DNA of 64,000 nucleotides from Asterias amurensis (taxonomy: Eukaryota > Echinodermata > Asteroidea > Forcipulatida > Asteriidae): NCBI RefSeq assembly GCF_032118995.1, contig NC_092665.1:11140512-11204511 (forward strand), given 5' to 3'. Position numbers and translations under genes: made by a program. The notes under the pieces were generated by a model, which was not told the DNA's origin, ran no database searches, and was given only the letters and a program-made list of their open reading frames with translations. Of this stretch, positions 51,041 through 62,100 are shown piece by piece; position 1 is the first letter of the stretch, and every line of letters begins with the position of its first letter.

Positions 51041-51770
51041 CTGCAAACTACTTGAGAGTGTAAATGGGTGTAAATGGTGTAAAAAAAATATTCCTACATT
51101 CCAAACTGAGTTCCTAGGATTTATCATCTTTGTTTTAAAGCAATAAAAGTATTACTTTTAATGTGTTGACTGTTTTTAAGTATTTACAGAAACAAAATTA
51201 AATGTAAATTAATATTAATATTAATAGAAGTGATTAATAATTAATTTATACAATGAAAAATTAAAACAAAACAAAAAATATTGATTTACTTTTAATGCAT
51301 TTTTTTAAGTCAGTGTTTCCATATGCTATACAGTGTAGTGCACGTTTTAGGCATCTCAACACTATTTATAAGCTAGGAACAAACTAATGCTTACCGGAAT
51401 TGTAAAACCAGCAACAAAATAGCATTCGTTAAATAAAATAAAATAAAAATCTGCTAAACATCAAAATGAAATTTTGCCTGTTGCCCAATAATACTAACTT
51501 TTATTGAGCTGCTACAGCAGAACATTAGCAGACTACCAGTTACATTACAGTACACGTATCCAAAAAGATTTTTTGTTTATAAAATAATCTAACTTTTTCT
51601 GCTTTAGCAGCTCCATGGTGGCCCAAAACAAACCATAATGTTCATAAATTGTCTTTAAAACAAGTTTTTTTTTCTACTAAGCCAAGTTAGCAGGGAACCA
51701 GAGTCAAACAATATACATTATTTGTTATTTTGGCTTGTGACCTGATTCTGCTGTGCAAAATTTGGGCCAG
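51041..51770. other. AT-rich intergenic, nothing recognised
   Basis: Between the RUN/RH gene cluster of repeats and the 3' end of the coiled-coil gene. Runs of AATTAAT and AAATAAAAT, no gene. Confidence 0.4.
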
Positions 51771-51923
51771 GGCCCTATTTCATAAAGCTGTTAAGCAGAA
51801 AATACTGTTTAGCTTATTTGTTTGCTAAGCATAACATGAGTGGGCACCAGTTGCAACATTGTTAATTTAATGAAATTTTCGTTTTTCGTTTATTACTTGT
51901 GCTTTACAGCTTTATGAAATTGC
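51771..51923. repeat. GGCCCAATTTC-family foldback
   Basis: GGGCCCTATTTCATAAAGCT faces AGCTTTATGAAATTGC. Inner GTTAAGCAGAAAATACTG. Confidence 0.5.
51889..51894 (-). terminator. Possible polyadenylation signal for the coiled-coil gene
   Basis: AATAAA on the minus strand, 136 nt past the stop codon at 52030, inside a foldback element. Confidence 0.3.
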
Positions 51924-52029
51924 TTTGTACATGACTGAAAGAAAATCATACACACGTTCGAAGACACTTAGACTTACACTGTCTATTGTTCAACCATGCC
52001 TCTTTAGAACGTTTCATTGTAAAGTTCTT

Positions 52030-53514
52030 TTAGCCTTCAATGTTTGAATCTGATGATGACGCAAGCGATGACGCAGATATTGTCTTGTCCAGAAACTCCT
52101 TCACCTTCGCTTGTAACTCTGACTGCTCACTTGTCCGCCTTTTATCCAACATCTCCGAGAAGCGCTTCTGGCACAGCTTGACCGCCTCATCCTGGCTCTC
52201 CGGGCTGGAGTGACGCCGGCGGGACAGCACCGCAAACGTCGCCGGGAGGTTCAAGAGCATTTTACGGCGTGCGTCACGCAGAGGTTTCTCGGCTCGCCAC
52301 TCGGTGGATAGGGAGTTTGGGGACGGCCAGCCAGACGCATTGCTCACGATGGACGGGGATGTTGGCACCAATGGATCAATATCGGCCAGCTCTCGTACGG
52401 GTTGCATCATACGACTCTGGGTGACTTTGATGTTGGGGATAGGGATGCGAGGCGAGAGGGGCGGCTGGAAGGGGTGCGGGCTCGGTGTATCCGGTCGGAT
52501 ATCATCCGTTGATTTGGACGCAAGCAACGGCATTTGGGATTTTGGTGGACTTGGCGAGCAAGAGTTCTTACGCTGTTCATCGGGTGACGATGGCGAGGTT
52601 GTCACATCGATGGATATCTCACTGAAACTAGACAGTGATCTCATCCCTAGACTTTCAATGGAGGCCGATTTGTGTAAATTCCCCGGACATCGAGGCAATG
52701 TTTTGGGCGAGTCGCGTGGGGAGTCTTTTGGGGAGCCGTACGGTGAATCCCTCGGCGACTCGGTCTTGTAGACGTTCCCCATCCAAGCGTGTTTCCCGGC
52801 GGTTCTTTCTCCTGATAGTTTGGGCGAGTACGTGGACTTGGGGGAAGATGTAGTACACCCACTGGATCTTTCGGTGTGTCTTCGTATGCGTTTACTTACA
52901 GTCTGCTTCTGAACCCACATTGTGTTTTGGCCGCTCTCGTCATCTCCATTTTCCTCGGAATCCGTCTCCGAAGTTGCCTCCTCCACCACAGAATCACCCT
53001 TGTTCAGTTTCAGTTGTAAAAGTTTACTCGCCAGGGCGATGTCGTTCTCGCTATACCGACGCGCCCCGGCTCCCTTCTCCGCCAAGGTCTTCTTGGCTCT
53101 GGACCCGGCCGTAGCCGTGCTGATCCGTGGCAGACGATGTCGGCTGTATTCAGACAAACTTGTGCCGTTCTTTTTCCCGCCATTTTCGTCCACGGATGCG
53201 AAAGGGGTCCTGTGGCATTGCCCGTCCATGGCGTGAGCTCCTTGGCGCGCACGTTCTTCCAACTCCATCCACACTTTGACTGAATTCCCGGCCATGTTCA
53301 ACTCATGGAGAGTCTTCTTTAAGTCTTGGGTGGTTCGTCGCAAAAGTTTCACCGACTTCTTCTCCTTGCATTCGAGCTTACCGAGGGTGAGCTCCAGCAA
53401 TTTCTGCTCGCCGTTGTTCTGGTTGCGGGCCTGCTCGCTTCGACGGTCGAGTTGTCTCGCCGTAAGGCCGCGGTTGTTGCGCAGGTGAGCTAGATGCTTG
53501 TCCGTAGTGTCCAT
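52030..53514 (-). CDS. Unrecognised coiled-coil and Ser/Pro-rich protein, 494 aa
   Basis: One long frame from ATG 53514 to TAG/TAA at 52030-52032. It is the longest and one of the most GC-rich frames in the window, with codon use unlike the AT-rich surroundings. Residues ~5-95 are charged and helical (ARQLDRRSEQARNQ, KLLELTLGKLECKEKKSVKL, RTTQDLKKTLHELN), probably a coiled coil. Residues ~100-400 are disordered with an acidic patch (SETDSEENGDDESG), a basic patch (KRIRRHTERS), and a run of DSP units (RDSPYGSPKDSPRDSPK). The C-terminus (EAVKLCQKRFSEMLDKRRTS then LQAKVKEFLDK) is again helical. No signal peptide, no enzyme motif. A cytoskeletal or ciliary scaffold is only a guess; some resemblance of the N-terminus to CCDC190 was not convincing. 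An upstream 5' exon is possible because the ATG follows ATATCAAG. Confidence 0.75.
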   Translation of the reverse strand: MDTTDKHLAHLRNNRGLTARQLDRRSEQARNQNNGEQKLLELTLGKLECKEKKSVKLLRRTTQDLKKTLHELNMAGNSVKVWMELEERARQGAHAMDGQCHRTPFASVDENGGKKNGTSLSEYSRHRLPRISTATAGSRAKKTLAEKGAGARRYSENDIALASKLLQLKLNKGDSVVEEATSETDSEENGDDESGQNTMWVQKQTVSKRIRRHTERSSGCTTSSPKSTYSPKLSGERTAGKHAWMGNVYKTESPRDSPYGSPKDSPRDSPKTLPRCPGNLHKSASIESLGMRSLSSFSEISIDVTTSPSSPDEQRKNSCSPSPPKSQMPLLASKSTDDIRPDTPSPHPFQPPLSPRIPIPNIKVTQSRMMQPVRELADIDPLVPTSPSIVSNASGWPSPNSLSTEWRAEKPLRDARRKMLLNLPATFAVLSRRRHSSPESQDEAVKLCQKRFSEMLDKRRTSEQSELQAKVKEFLDKTISASSLASSSDSNIEG

Positions 53515-53557
53515 CTTGATATTATAATGTAGAAAATAATTGTGAGCGAATTCAAAA

Positions 53558-53678
53558 AAGGCACGTCAACTGCACATTTATTTTAAGCTTTTTAAGCCGT
53601 ACGGTCAACATGAGTTCTAAAAATGCAAGTCAACTGCACATTTGTTTTAAGCTTTTAAAGTCGTACGGTCAACATGGC
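53558..53678. repeat. Tandem duplication (~61 bp x 2) upstream of the coiled-coil gene
   Basis: GTCAACTGCACATTTATTTT then AAGCCGTACGGTCAACATG recurs as GTCAACTGCACATTTGTTTT then AAGTCGTACGGTCAACATG. It lies 45-165 nt before the ATG, in the presumed 5' UTR or promoter. Confidence 0.7.
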
Positions 53679-53689
53679 TAGCTAATGGC

Positions 53690-54438
53690 TAGACGGTATC
53701 ATAACTTATTCACACCTGAAGTTGGCTTGTAGTCCGAGCTGATAGTGTGAAGTCGATTCCGCGAAAGTTCCACCTTTCGTGTTTGCTGGCAATATTTGCT
53801 AACCAAGTTCAATAAACTGCCCTTAGACCCGAAGCAGACATAATTCCTCCCCAAAAGAAAACTAGACGAAATAGAGGTTTCCTTCATCCATGGACGAACC
53901 AAATTCTTACAAATCGACAACTTCGGTTCACTTTGTGGCAAAAGTTGCTCCTTCACACTGGCTTAACTTAAACTGAATTTGCTCAAGTTGGGCTTTGTTT
54001 TTGTCCGTGGAATTCTCAAATAAATTCAAAAGAAACATCGGAGTCAATTATTCGTAAGAGTGTCTTCAGGTATTATCCAACAGTTATTGTTGCACTCTCG
54101 CAAGTGACTTTGCAAAGTCAATGTGGGCTAAAAACTGAAGACAAAACTCTGTTCTTAAATGTAGCCACTTCCTTTTTTTAGCTGTTTTTATCCGTCGGTC
54201 ACAGAAGAGCACTGATGACTGAGGACTTCGCCGCCAACACACCCTGTCTGTACTGAAATAAAAGCCCACTGTCTTAGGCAGTGGATGTATTATGCATGGA
54301 AAAGGGCTCAGGATTCCTTGAAACAAATCAGAAGAAAAAAATTCCCCCCAGTTTAAAATTTCGGTTTTATTTATCTGGCTCATTGTACCGTTTCTTAATG
54401 AGAAACAATGCGTCTTTGTCTTTAATTGAACGCTCGGT
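53690..54438. other. Upstream flank of the coiled-coil gene, nothing recognised
   Basis: No coding segment with splice support. Presumed promoter and 5' region of the minus-strand gene. Confidence 0.35.
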
Positions 54439-54439
54439 G

Positions 54440-54740
54440 TATGAGGCCAATTAAAAAGAAAACATGTTTAGCGTCTTCCCTTTTTGAAAATGGGAGGAGG
54501 AGGGCCTTTTTTGTCAAAATGACCGCTCGATGCATTTTTTTTTTAATACAAATGGTTGGCCTTTCAAAATGATTTTATTTTTTCGGCTGATGAGATCGTT
54601 AAAAAAAATATCTCTCTTTTTCCGGATTTTTATTTTTATTTTACCTGAATAAAACAAAATCTCTATACAAAAAAAGAGGCGGCCTCCAAAAAGGGAGCGG
54701 GCGGGGACGCTAAACATTTTTTAGTTTTTGTTGGCCTCAT
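54440..54740. repeat. Foldback element (~300 bp)
   Basis: TGAGGCCAATTAAAAAGAAA with TGTTTAGCGTCTTCCC faces GGGGACGCTAAACATTTTTT and GTTGGCCTCA. A one-sided relative with GAGGCCGCCTCC and GACGATAAACATG is at 55411-55545. Confidence 0.55.
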
Positions 54741-55051
54741 CAAAAAATTTAGCTCAACTTTTGAGCGTGGGTCCGGTGGCCGTGGTGGGGCATTGGATGT
54801 TGGCACCAGTCTTGTGTTTGGTCTCTTATTACCGCGTTAATTACAAACAATACGCGTTGTAAGGTGATTAAGTTCAGGATTTCCCTGTAAGGGAATTAAA
54901 TACTTGTTTGTATTGTGCATGAGACCGTAGCAAAGGGCATGTGGTCTGGATACTTGAGTCCACATCAGGGTGTTTCGAAGCTCGCTGGGTCAGGAAGAAA
55001 TCACGCCCAAAGTCTAACTGACCGCTAAGGCCAGATAATTAAAAAATCCTG

Positions 55052-55396
55052 AAAGGCACTGGACACTATTGGTAATTACTGAAAATAATTGTTAGAGTAA
55101 AAACTTACTTGGTAACGAGTAATGAAGAGCTGTTCAATAGTATAAAACACATTGTGAGAAACGGCTCCCTCTGAAGTGACTTTGAGATAAAGGTAATTTT
55201 TCACTAAAAAAGAATTGAATTGAATTCGAGACCTCAGCTGAGGTGCTCGAAAACAGGCATCTGAAATCACACAACTTGTGCGACAAGGGTGTTTTTCTTC
55301 CATTATTCTCTCGCAACTTCGAAGACCAATTGAGTTTTTAAATGTTTACAGGTTTGTTATTTGTTGCGATACACCAAATAAGATTATCAAAGATGC
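55052..55396 (+). repeat. Family-1 element, right end degraded
   Basis: AAAGGCACTGGACACTATTG at the left. Blocks GTGAGAAACGGCTCCCTCTG and GGTTTGTTATT remain. The right terminus is lost into the following repeat. Confidence 0.6.
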
Positions 55397-55742
55397 CATC
55401 AGTGGCTTTAAGAGGCCGCCTCCTTTTTTTTGTTCATGTTTTTTTTTTTTGCAAATAAATTTGGCGTCGGAGGGTAAAGACAAAAACAAAAGGATATCCT
55501 CCTTTTTTTCTTTTTTTCTAAAAGGCTGGACGATAAACATGTTTTACTTTATTTTTAAGATGTAGCGCGGTGTGTATTGATCTAGAAGGATTATGCAGGC
55601 GATGTGAATATCCTGAAACATATCCGACTTTAAGCACAATATGTGAAAGGTATTATCTAGGATTATTGTTTGAGCTGACAGTGTTTATGTTTTCTGTGAT
55701 CAACCATTGTACATGAAACAATAAACCTGTGAACAATTTGGC

Positions 55743-56103
55743 TTAAAGGGAAGGTACACGTTTGGTAATTGTCAAAGAGCAGTCTTCTCACTTGGTGTAT
55801 CCCATCATAAGCATTAAATATCAAGCCTGTGAACATTTGAGCTAAATTGGTCATCGAATTTGCGAGAAAATGATGAGAGAAAAAACACCATTGTTGGTTG
55901 AATTTGTGTGCTTTCAGATATGAAGACTTCTGGCTAGAAGTATTTTAGTGAGAAATTACCTCTTTCTCAAAATCTATGCTACTTCAGAGGGAGCCGTTTC
56001 TCACAATGTTTCATATATCAACAGTTCTCCAATGCTCGTTACCAATTCAGTTTTTAAGTTAATATTTGGTTTGAGTAATTACCAACATGTACCCTCCCTT
56101 TAA
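55743..56103 (-). repeat. Family-1 subfamily (GGGAAGGTACACG ends)
   Basis: TTAAAGGGAAGGTACACGTT faces AACATGTACCCTCCCTTTAA. It is the same subfamily as 36927-37302, with the GACTTCTGGCTAGAAGT centre. Confidence 0.7.
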
Positions 56104-56320
56104 CCCATTGTGTGAGTCAGGAGAAAAAGCACGCACAGTTTTCAGCACTAATTCTACCGCCATGACCGAACACATTGTTTGTAACAACTGAAACTAGCTT
56201 CTTCTTTTTTTAGGTTTTGAGGAGATACAGTTTTCTCAAATAAGACTACATTTCAGAGGGTAATGTTTCACATGATGTTTCTTAGTATATATGCACTTCA
56301 TGACCGGTAAGCTTTCACAC

Positions 56321-56672
56321 TAAAATACGTTTGGTAATTTCTCAAAACAAATAGTAACTTAAAAACTGACTTGGTAACAAGCATTGGAGAGCTGTTGGTA
56401 GTATAAAACATTGTGGGAAAGGACTTCCTCTGAAGGAGAAAAGGGGTAATTTCTCACTATAAACATGAAAGACTTTTATAGCTAGAAGTCTTTTATTCCT
56501 ATCTGAAAGCACACAAATTCGTCCAACAAGGGTGTCTTTTCTTTTATCATTTTCGCAACTTCGACGACCAATTGAGCCCAAATTTTCACAGGTTTGTTAT
56601 TTTATGCGTATGAGGGGATACACCAAGTGAGAACACTGCATTGACAATTACCAAACGTGTACAGTGCCTTAA
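56321..56672 (+). repeat. Family-1 subfamily element
   Basis: AAATACGTTTGGTAATTTCT to ACCAAACGTGTACAGTGCCT. The centre is GACTTTTATAGCTAGAAGTC. Confidence 0.6.
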
Positions 56673-56784
56673 ATAATGATGTTTTGATTTATCCTTACCA
56701 ATTCTAATATTGTGCCCAAGTAAGACTTGGTAGCAGAAGCATAGGCCTACTTTATGTTGAAAGTGAGAGTCATTTACTTTGGTT

Positions 56785-57035
56785 GGGTGCGTTCGTTTAG
56801 CTTCCCTGGGTCGACCCCGGTCTGCCCCGGTGCGTTCGAATAGCTTTGGCGACATTCCAGGTGCTCACCCGGGTCAGCCCCCAGTGCCCTGCTTGTGGAG
56901 TGGGTCACTTGAGGCTGGCCCCAGGTGCATGACGTCACTGCGAGAGCGATGAGTGTTAGTTCGTTTAGCTCTTGTCCGGGGCTCACCCAAGTGAGCACCG
57001 CGGGGTAGACCCAGGGAAGCTAATCGAACGCACCC
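56785..57035. repeat. GGGTGCGTTCGTTTAGC foldback with a nested copy
   Basis: Outer ends GGGTGCGTTCGTTTAGCTTC and GCTAATCGAACGCACCC. Inside are a second GGTGCGTTCGAATAGCTTTG and AGTTCGTTTAGCTCTTGTCC with their own GTGCTCACCCGGGT and CACCCAAGTGAGCAC arms. Either a nested insertion or an internal duplication. Confidence 0.6.
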
Positions 57036-57060
57036 TATTTTAGATACGTGTCGTTAAAAA

Positions 57061-57432
57061 TTAAGGCACTGGACACCGTGGTAATTACTCGAAATAAAAT
57101 AGCAAACCTTACTTGGTAACAAGCAATGGAGAGCTATCGATAGTATAATTTTAAACGAGAAACGTCTCCCTCTGATTCCTGAAGGAACATAGTTTTTGAG
57201 AAAGAGCTAATTTCTCACTGAACTATTTAAAGACTTCAGGCATGAAGCCTTTTATTATGCATCCAAGAGCACAACAAATTTGTGCAACATGGGTGTTTTT
57301 TTCTTTCAATATTCTCTTGCAACTTCGAAGACCGATTGAATAAAAATTTCATATTAGTTTAATGCATATGTTGGGATACACCAATACTGGTCTTTGACAA
57401 AACCATTATTTTAATAAACAACCAATAGTGTA
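57061..57432 (+). repeat. Family-1 subfamily element
   Basis: TTAAGGCACTGGACACCGTG to ACCAATAGTGTATAGTG. Centre GACTTCAGGCATGAAGCC. Confidence 0.6.
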
Positions 57433-57599
57433 TAGTGGGTACACTATTGAATCTTTCCTTGAAAAACAAAATGGTGAGATAAGACTCAATGTTTTAGGCT
57501 CTTGTTCTGTTGATTTTCAGGAGAAGACATGATCCCATCCCCTAGAATTGTCCATTGGCCCAAGTCTACCTCCATGGTTTTAACCATTTCCTTTTGGCA

Positions 57600-57640
57600 T
57601 CGTTTTACCATGGAGGAAGTTCTTCCTCCATGGTTAACTC
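57600..57640. repeat. Small hairpin
   Basis: AACCATGGAGGAAGAACTTC-type arms: ACCATGGAGGAAG then TTCTTCCTCCATGGT at about 57607-57636. A further CCTCCATGGTTTTAACCA lies at about 57570. Confidence 0.5.
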
Positions 57641-57658
57641 ACTGGTTTCACTCTGTAA

Positions 57659-58605
57659 CAAAAACCTGTGACCAAAATACCATAGCAACGGAGAGCTGAC
57701 GATAGTAAAATTTTAAATGAGAAACGTCTCCCTCTGAAGTAACATAGTTTTTGAGGAATAATAATAATAATAATAATAATAATTATAAACATTTATATAG
57801 CGCCAAATCCATTAAAAATGCTCCCAGGCGCTTTACAACAACAAAAATGTTAACCACAAAAACAAAAAAATTAAATGGTCCAAAATTAAAATCCATAAAG
57901 TATGATCATAAAACAATAAAGATCTTGTACAAGTAAAAAGATGAATATATAATCAATCAAACACATTGAGTAAAAGCCACCGAAATTGTTTGATCCAGTA
58001 AAAAACACAAACAATAATTATGATAATAACAATTATAAAAACCGCAACAATGATATGAAGCAGCAGGGCAGTAAGAACATAGAAAAATACTTTAAGTTAA
58101 AAATGCTTCCCTAAAAAGATGTGTCTTAAGCCCAGATTTAAAGCTACCGAGGGAGTTTTCCTCCCTGAGACAAACATTTAGCTGGTTCCACAGACGAGGT
58201 GCTATTGCAGAGAAAGCTCTGTCACCGTAAGTACATAATCTAGTGTTCACAGGTTGCAATCTAGTTTTATCTGAGGATGAACGTGTGGTCCTACGTGAAG
58301 TTGAGTTAACCGTAAGCAATAGTTCACAAAGATAGCCTGGAGCTAGACTGTTTATACATTTAAAAACAAGCAGACAAATTTTATAAATAATACGATACTT
58401 TACCGGAAGCCAGTGCAATTGCATGAGAACAGGGGTAATATGATCAAATTTTCTATAGTACCTGTAAGAATTCTAGCTGCACAATTTTGGACACGTTGTA
58501 GAGGTGCAATGGTAGGTTGAGGAAGAGGTAATTTCTCACTCACATAAATTGTTTCAAAAGCCCTAAGGCCTGAAGTCTTTTATTATGCATCTAAGAGCAA
58601 ATATT
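57659..58605 (+). repeat. Family-1 subfamily element split by a LINE insertion
   Basis: The left piece (CAACGGAGAGCTGACGATAG, CCCTCTGAAGTAACATAG) ends at 57758. The right piece resumes at 58517 (GAAGAGGTAATTTCTCACTC, GGCCTGAAGTCTTTTATTAT). Confidence 0.6.
57751..58524 (-). mobile_element. 5'-truncated LINE with 8-bp target duplication
   Basis: TTGAGGAA stands at 57751-57758 and again at 58517-58524. The minus-strand insert ends in an (ATT)n tail (plus-strand AAT run at about 57757-57780) after a TATATAAATG/AGCGC-type 3' UTR. A frame of 110 codons at 58092-58424 encodes the typical C-terminus (MQLHWLPVKYRIIYKICLLV, FKCINSLAPGYLCELL, YGDRAFSAIAPRLWNQL, FKSGLKTHLFREAF) of CR1/L2/Rex1-group non-LTR retrotransposons, here truncated in the RT tail. 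Confidence 0.78.
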
Positions 58606-58610
58606 CATCA

Positions 58611-58950
58611 ACTCCAAACACCAACGGGCACTGTGGTCACACAGTGCACTGGATAGTTCCATTGCGTGTGCAGTCCAGATCGGATGATTTATTCGATTAT
58701 TCTAATAAAGAAGCATGTGGCACCGTAGCTAAACGAGGTACGTATTGGACTGAGACTCACGAGACCCGGGTTCGAATCCCGTGAGAGTAATTCTTCTCTT
58801 TTTTTCTTGGACGCAGTGAGTGAATTATATAAGTAGTATAAAAATCATCTCCAAACACCAACGGGCACTGTGGCGACACAGTGCACTGGGTAGTTCAATT
58901 GCGTGCTATCCAGAGCTGGGACACCGGTTCGAATCCTACCCGTACCAAGA
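58611..58950 (+). repeat. Duplicated GGGCACTGTGG segment with tRNA-like units
   Basis: CTCCAAACACCAACGGGCAC through CACAGTGCACTGG occurs at 58611-58690 and 58851-58920. Between them (about 58727-58796) is a tRNA-like unit with GTAGCTAAACGAGG and GGGTTCGAATCCCGTG. After the second copy comes another B-box (CCGGTTCGAATCCTACCC). These look like tRNA-derived SINE heads; no complete cloverleaf could be drawn. Confidence 0.45.
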
Positions 58951-59185
58951 GGGACATGACTTTTACTGCTGGCACCAGTAATGGATTGGGGTCCGTCATG
59001 TCTATCCCCAAATTAGGTAAGGATGAAAATATTCCGTGTGGGAGAGTTAAAGGAGGGACCGGGATGTCCAATCCCTTAAGGGTTCTAATGGGTGATCACC
59101 ACGCTGGTTTCGATCAGACTTTGAGTCCCCTGAACGCCTGGTCGTCACTCTGACTAACTTTCTGCACAAATTTGATTTAATTTTA

Positions 59186-62100
59186 TACCGCTTTTAACCC
59201 TTGTGATTTTGTTTTTCTCTCAAGTTGGATAAAAATGCTGGACTTACCCCTTGTGATTTTTTTCATTTTTGGGGCTCAAATTAGATAAAATGCTGGACTT
59301 ACCCCTTGTGATTTTTTCATTTTTGGGCTCAAATTAGATAAATCTCTAGATTTTCTCTCTCAAGTTGGATAAAAATGCTGGACTTACTACTTGTGATTTT
59401 GTTTTTCTCTCACGTTGGATAAAAATGCTGGACTTACCCCTTTGTAATTTTTTTATTATGGGGCTCAAATTAGATAAAATGCTGGACTTACCCCTTGTGG
59501 TTTTTTTCATTTTTGGGGGCTCAAATTAGATAAAATGCTGGACTTACCCCTTGTGATTTTTTTCATTTTGGGGCTCAAATTAGATAAAATGCTGGACTTA
59601 CCCCTTGTGTTTTTTTTTTCATTTTGGGGCTCAAATTAAAATGCTGGACTTACCCCTTGTGATTTTTTCATTTTGGAGCTCAAATTGGATAAAAATGCTG
59701 GACTTACCCCTTGTGATTTTTTCATTTTGGGGCTCAAATTGGATAAAAGTGCTGGACTTACCCCTTGTGATTTTTTCGTTTTGGGGCTCAAATTGGATAA
59801 AAATGCTGGGCTTACCCCTTGTGATTTTGTTCATTATGGGGCTAAAATTAGATAAAAATGCTGGACTTACCCCTTGTGATTTTTGCACTTTTTGGTCTCA
59901 AATTGGAAAAGCTGGACTTACCCCTTGTGGGTTTTTTTAATTTGAGGGTTTGGTTTTTTTAATTTGGGGGCTCAAATTAAATAAAATGCTAGACTTACCC
60001 CTTGTGATTTTTTTCAGTTTGGGGCTCAAATTAGATAAAAATGCTGGAATTACCCCTTGTGATTTTTTCATTTTTTGGTCTCAAATTAAATAAAAATGCT
60101 GGACTTACCCCTTGTGATTTTTTTTCAATTTGGGGCTCAAATTGGATAAAAATGCTGTACTTACCCCCTTGTGATTTTTTTTCTATTTGGGGGTCAAATT
60201 GGATAAAAATGCTGGACTTACCCCTTGTTAATTTTTTTTCATTTTGGGGCTTAAATTAGATAAAATGCTGGACTGACCCCTTGTGATTTATTTTTATTTT
60301 TGGTCTCAAATTGGATAAAAATGTTGGACTTACCCCTTGTGATTTTTTCATTTTTGGTCTCAAATTTGATAAAAATGCTGGACTTACCCCTTGTGATTTT
60401 TTTATTTTTTGGCTCAAATTGGATAAAAATGCTGGACTTACCCCCTTGAGACTTTTTTATTTTGGGGCTCAAATTTGATAAAAATGCTGGACTTACCCCT
60501 TGTGATTTTGTTCATTATGGGGCTCAATTTAGATAAAAATGCTTGACTTACCCCCTTGTGATTTTTTATTTTTTGGTCTCAAATTGGATAAAAATGTTGG
60601 ACTTACCCCTTGTGATTTTTTTTCATTTTGGGGTTCAAATTAGATAAAATGCTGGACTTACCCCTTGTGATTTTTTTCATTTTGGGGCTCAAATTAGTTA
60701 AAATGCTGGACTTACCCCTTGTGATTTTTTCATTTTGGGGCTCAAATTGGATAAAAGTGCTGGACTTACCCCTTGTGATTTTTTCGTTTTGGGGCTCAAA
60801 TTGGATAAAAATGCTGGGCTTACCCCTTGTGATTTTGTTCATTATGGGGCTAAAATTAGATAAAAATGCTGGACTTACCCCTTGTGATTTTTGCACTTTT
60901 TGGTCTCAAATTGGAAAAGCTGGACTTACCCCTTGTGGGTTTTTTTAATTTGAGGGTTTGGTTTTTTTAATTTGGGGGCTCAAATTAAATAAAATGCTAG
61001 ACTTACCCCTTGTGATTTTTTTCAGTTTGGGGCTCAAATTAGATAAAAATGCTGGAATTACCCCTTGTGATTTTTTCATTTTTTGGTCTCAAATTAAATA
61101 AAAATGCTGGACTTACCCCTTGTGATTTTTTTTCAATTTGGGGCTCAAATTGGATAAAAATGCTGTACTTACCCCCTTGTGATTTTTTTTCTATTTGGGG
61201 GTCAAATTGGATAAAAATGCTGGACTTACCCCTTGTTAATTTTTTTTCATTTTGGGGCTTAAATTAGATAAAATGCTGGACTGACCCCTTGTGATTTATT
61301 TTTATTTTTGGTCTCAAATTGGATAAAAATGTTGGACTTACCCCTTGTGATTTTTTCATTTTTGGTCTCAAATTTGATAAAAATGCTGGACTTACCCCTT
61401 GTGATTTTTTTATTTTTTGGCTCAAATTGGATAAAAATGCTGGACTTACCCCCTTGAGACTTTTTTATTTTGGGGCTCAAATTTGATAAAAATGCTGGAC
61501 TTACCCCTTGTGATTTTGTTCATTATGGGGCTCAATTTAGATAAAAATGCTGGACTTACCCCCTTGTGATTTTTTATTTTTTGGTCTCAAATTGGATAAA
61601 AATGTTGGACTTACCCCTTGTGATTTTTTTTCATTTTGGGGTTCAAATTAGATAAAATGCTGGACTTACCCCTTGTGATTTTTTTCATTTTGGGGCTCAA
61701 ATTAGTTAAAATGCTGGACTTACCCCTAGTGATTTTTTCATTTTGAAGCTCAAATTGGATAAAAATGCTGGACTTACCCCTTGTGATTTTTTTATTTTGG
61801 GGCTCAAATCGGATAAAAATGCTGGGCTTACCCCTTGTGATTTTGTTCATTATAGGGCTCAAATTAGATAAAAATGCTGGACTTACCCCTTGTGATTTTT
61901 TCACTTTTTGGTCTCAAATTGGATAAAAAGCTGGACTTACCCCTTGTGTTTTTTTTTTATTTGGGGGCTCAAATAATAAAATGCTGGACTTACCCCTTGT
62001 GATTTTTTTCAGTTTGGGGCTCAAATTAGATAAAAATGCTGGACTTACCCCTTGTGATTTTTTTATTTTTTGGTCTCAAATCGGATAAAAATGCTGGACT

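Noticed and set aside
52304-53236. Plus-strand frames opposite the coiled-coil gene
   Set aside because: Ser-rich shadow frames of a GC-rich coding region with no independent support.
56774-56998. Frame rich in PG and HSTSRALGADPGEH
   Set aside because: Lies in the GC-rich arms of the foldback at 56785-57035.
58881-59153. 90-codon plus-strand frame after the tRNA-like units
   Set aside because: No recognisable domain; it begins inside the repeated GGGCACTGTGG segment and looks like repeat body.
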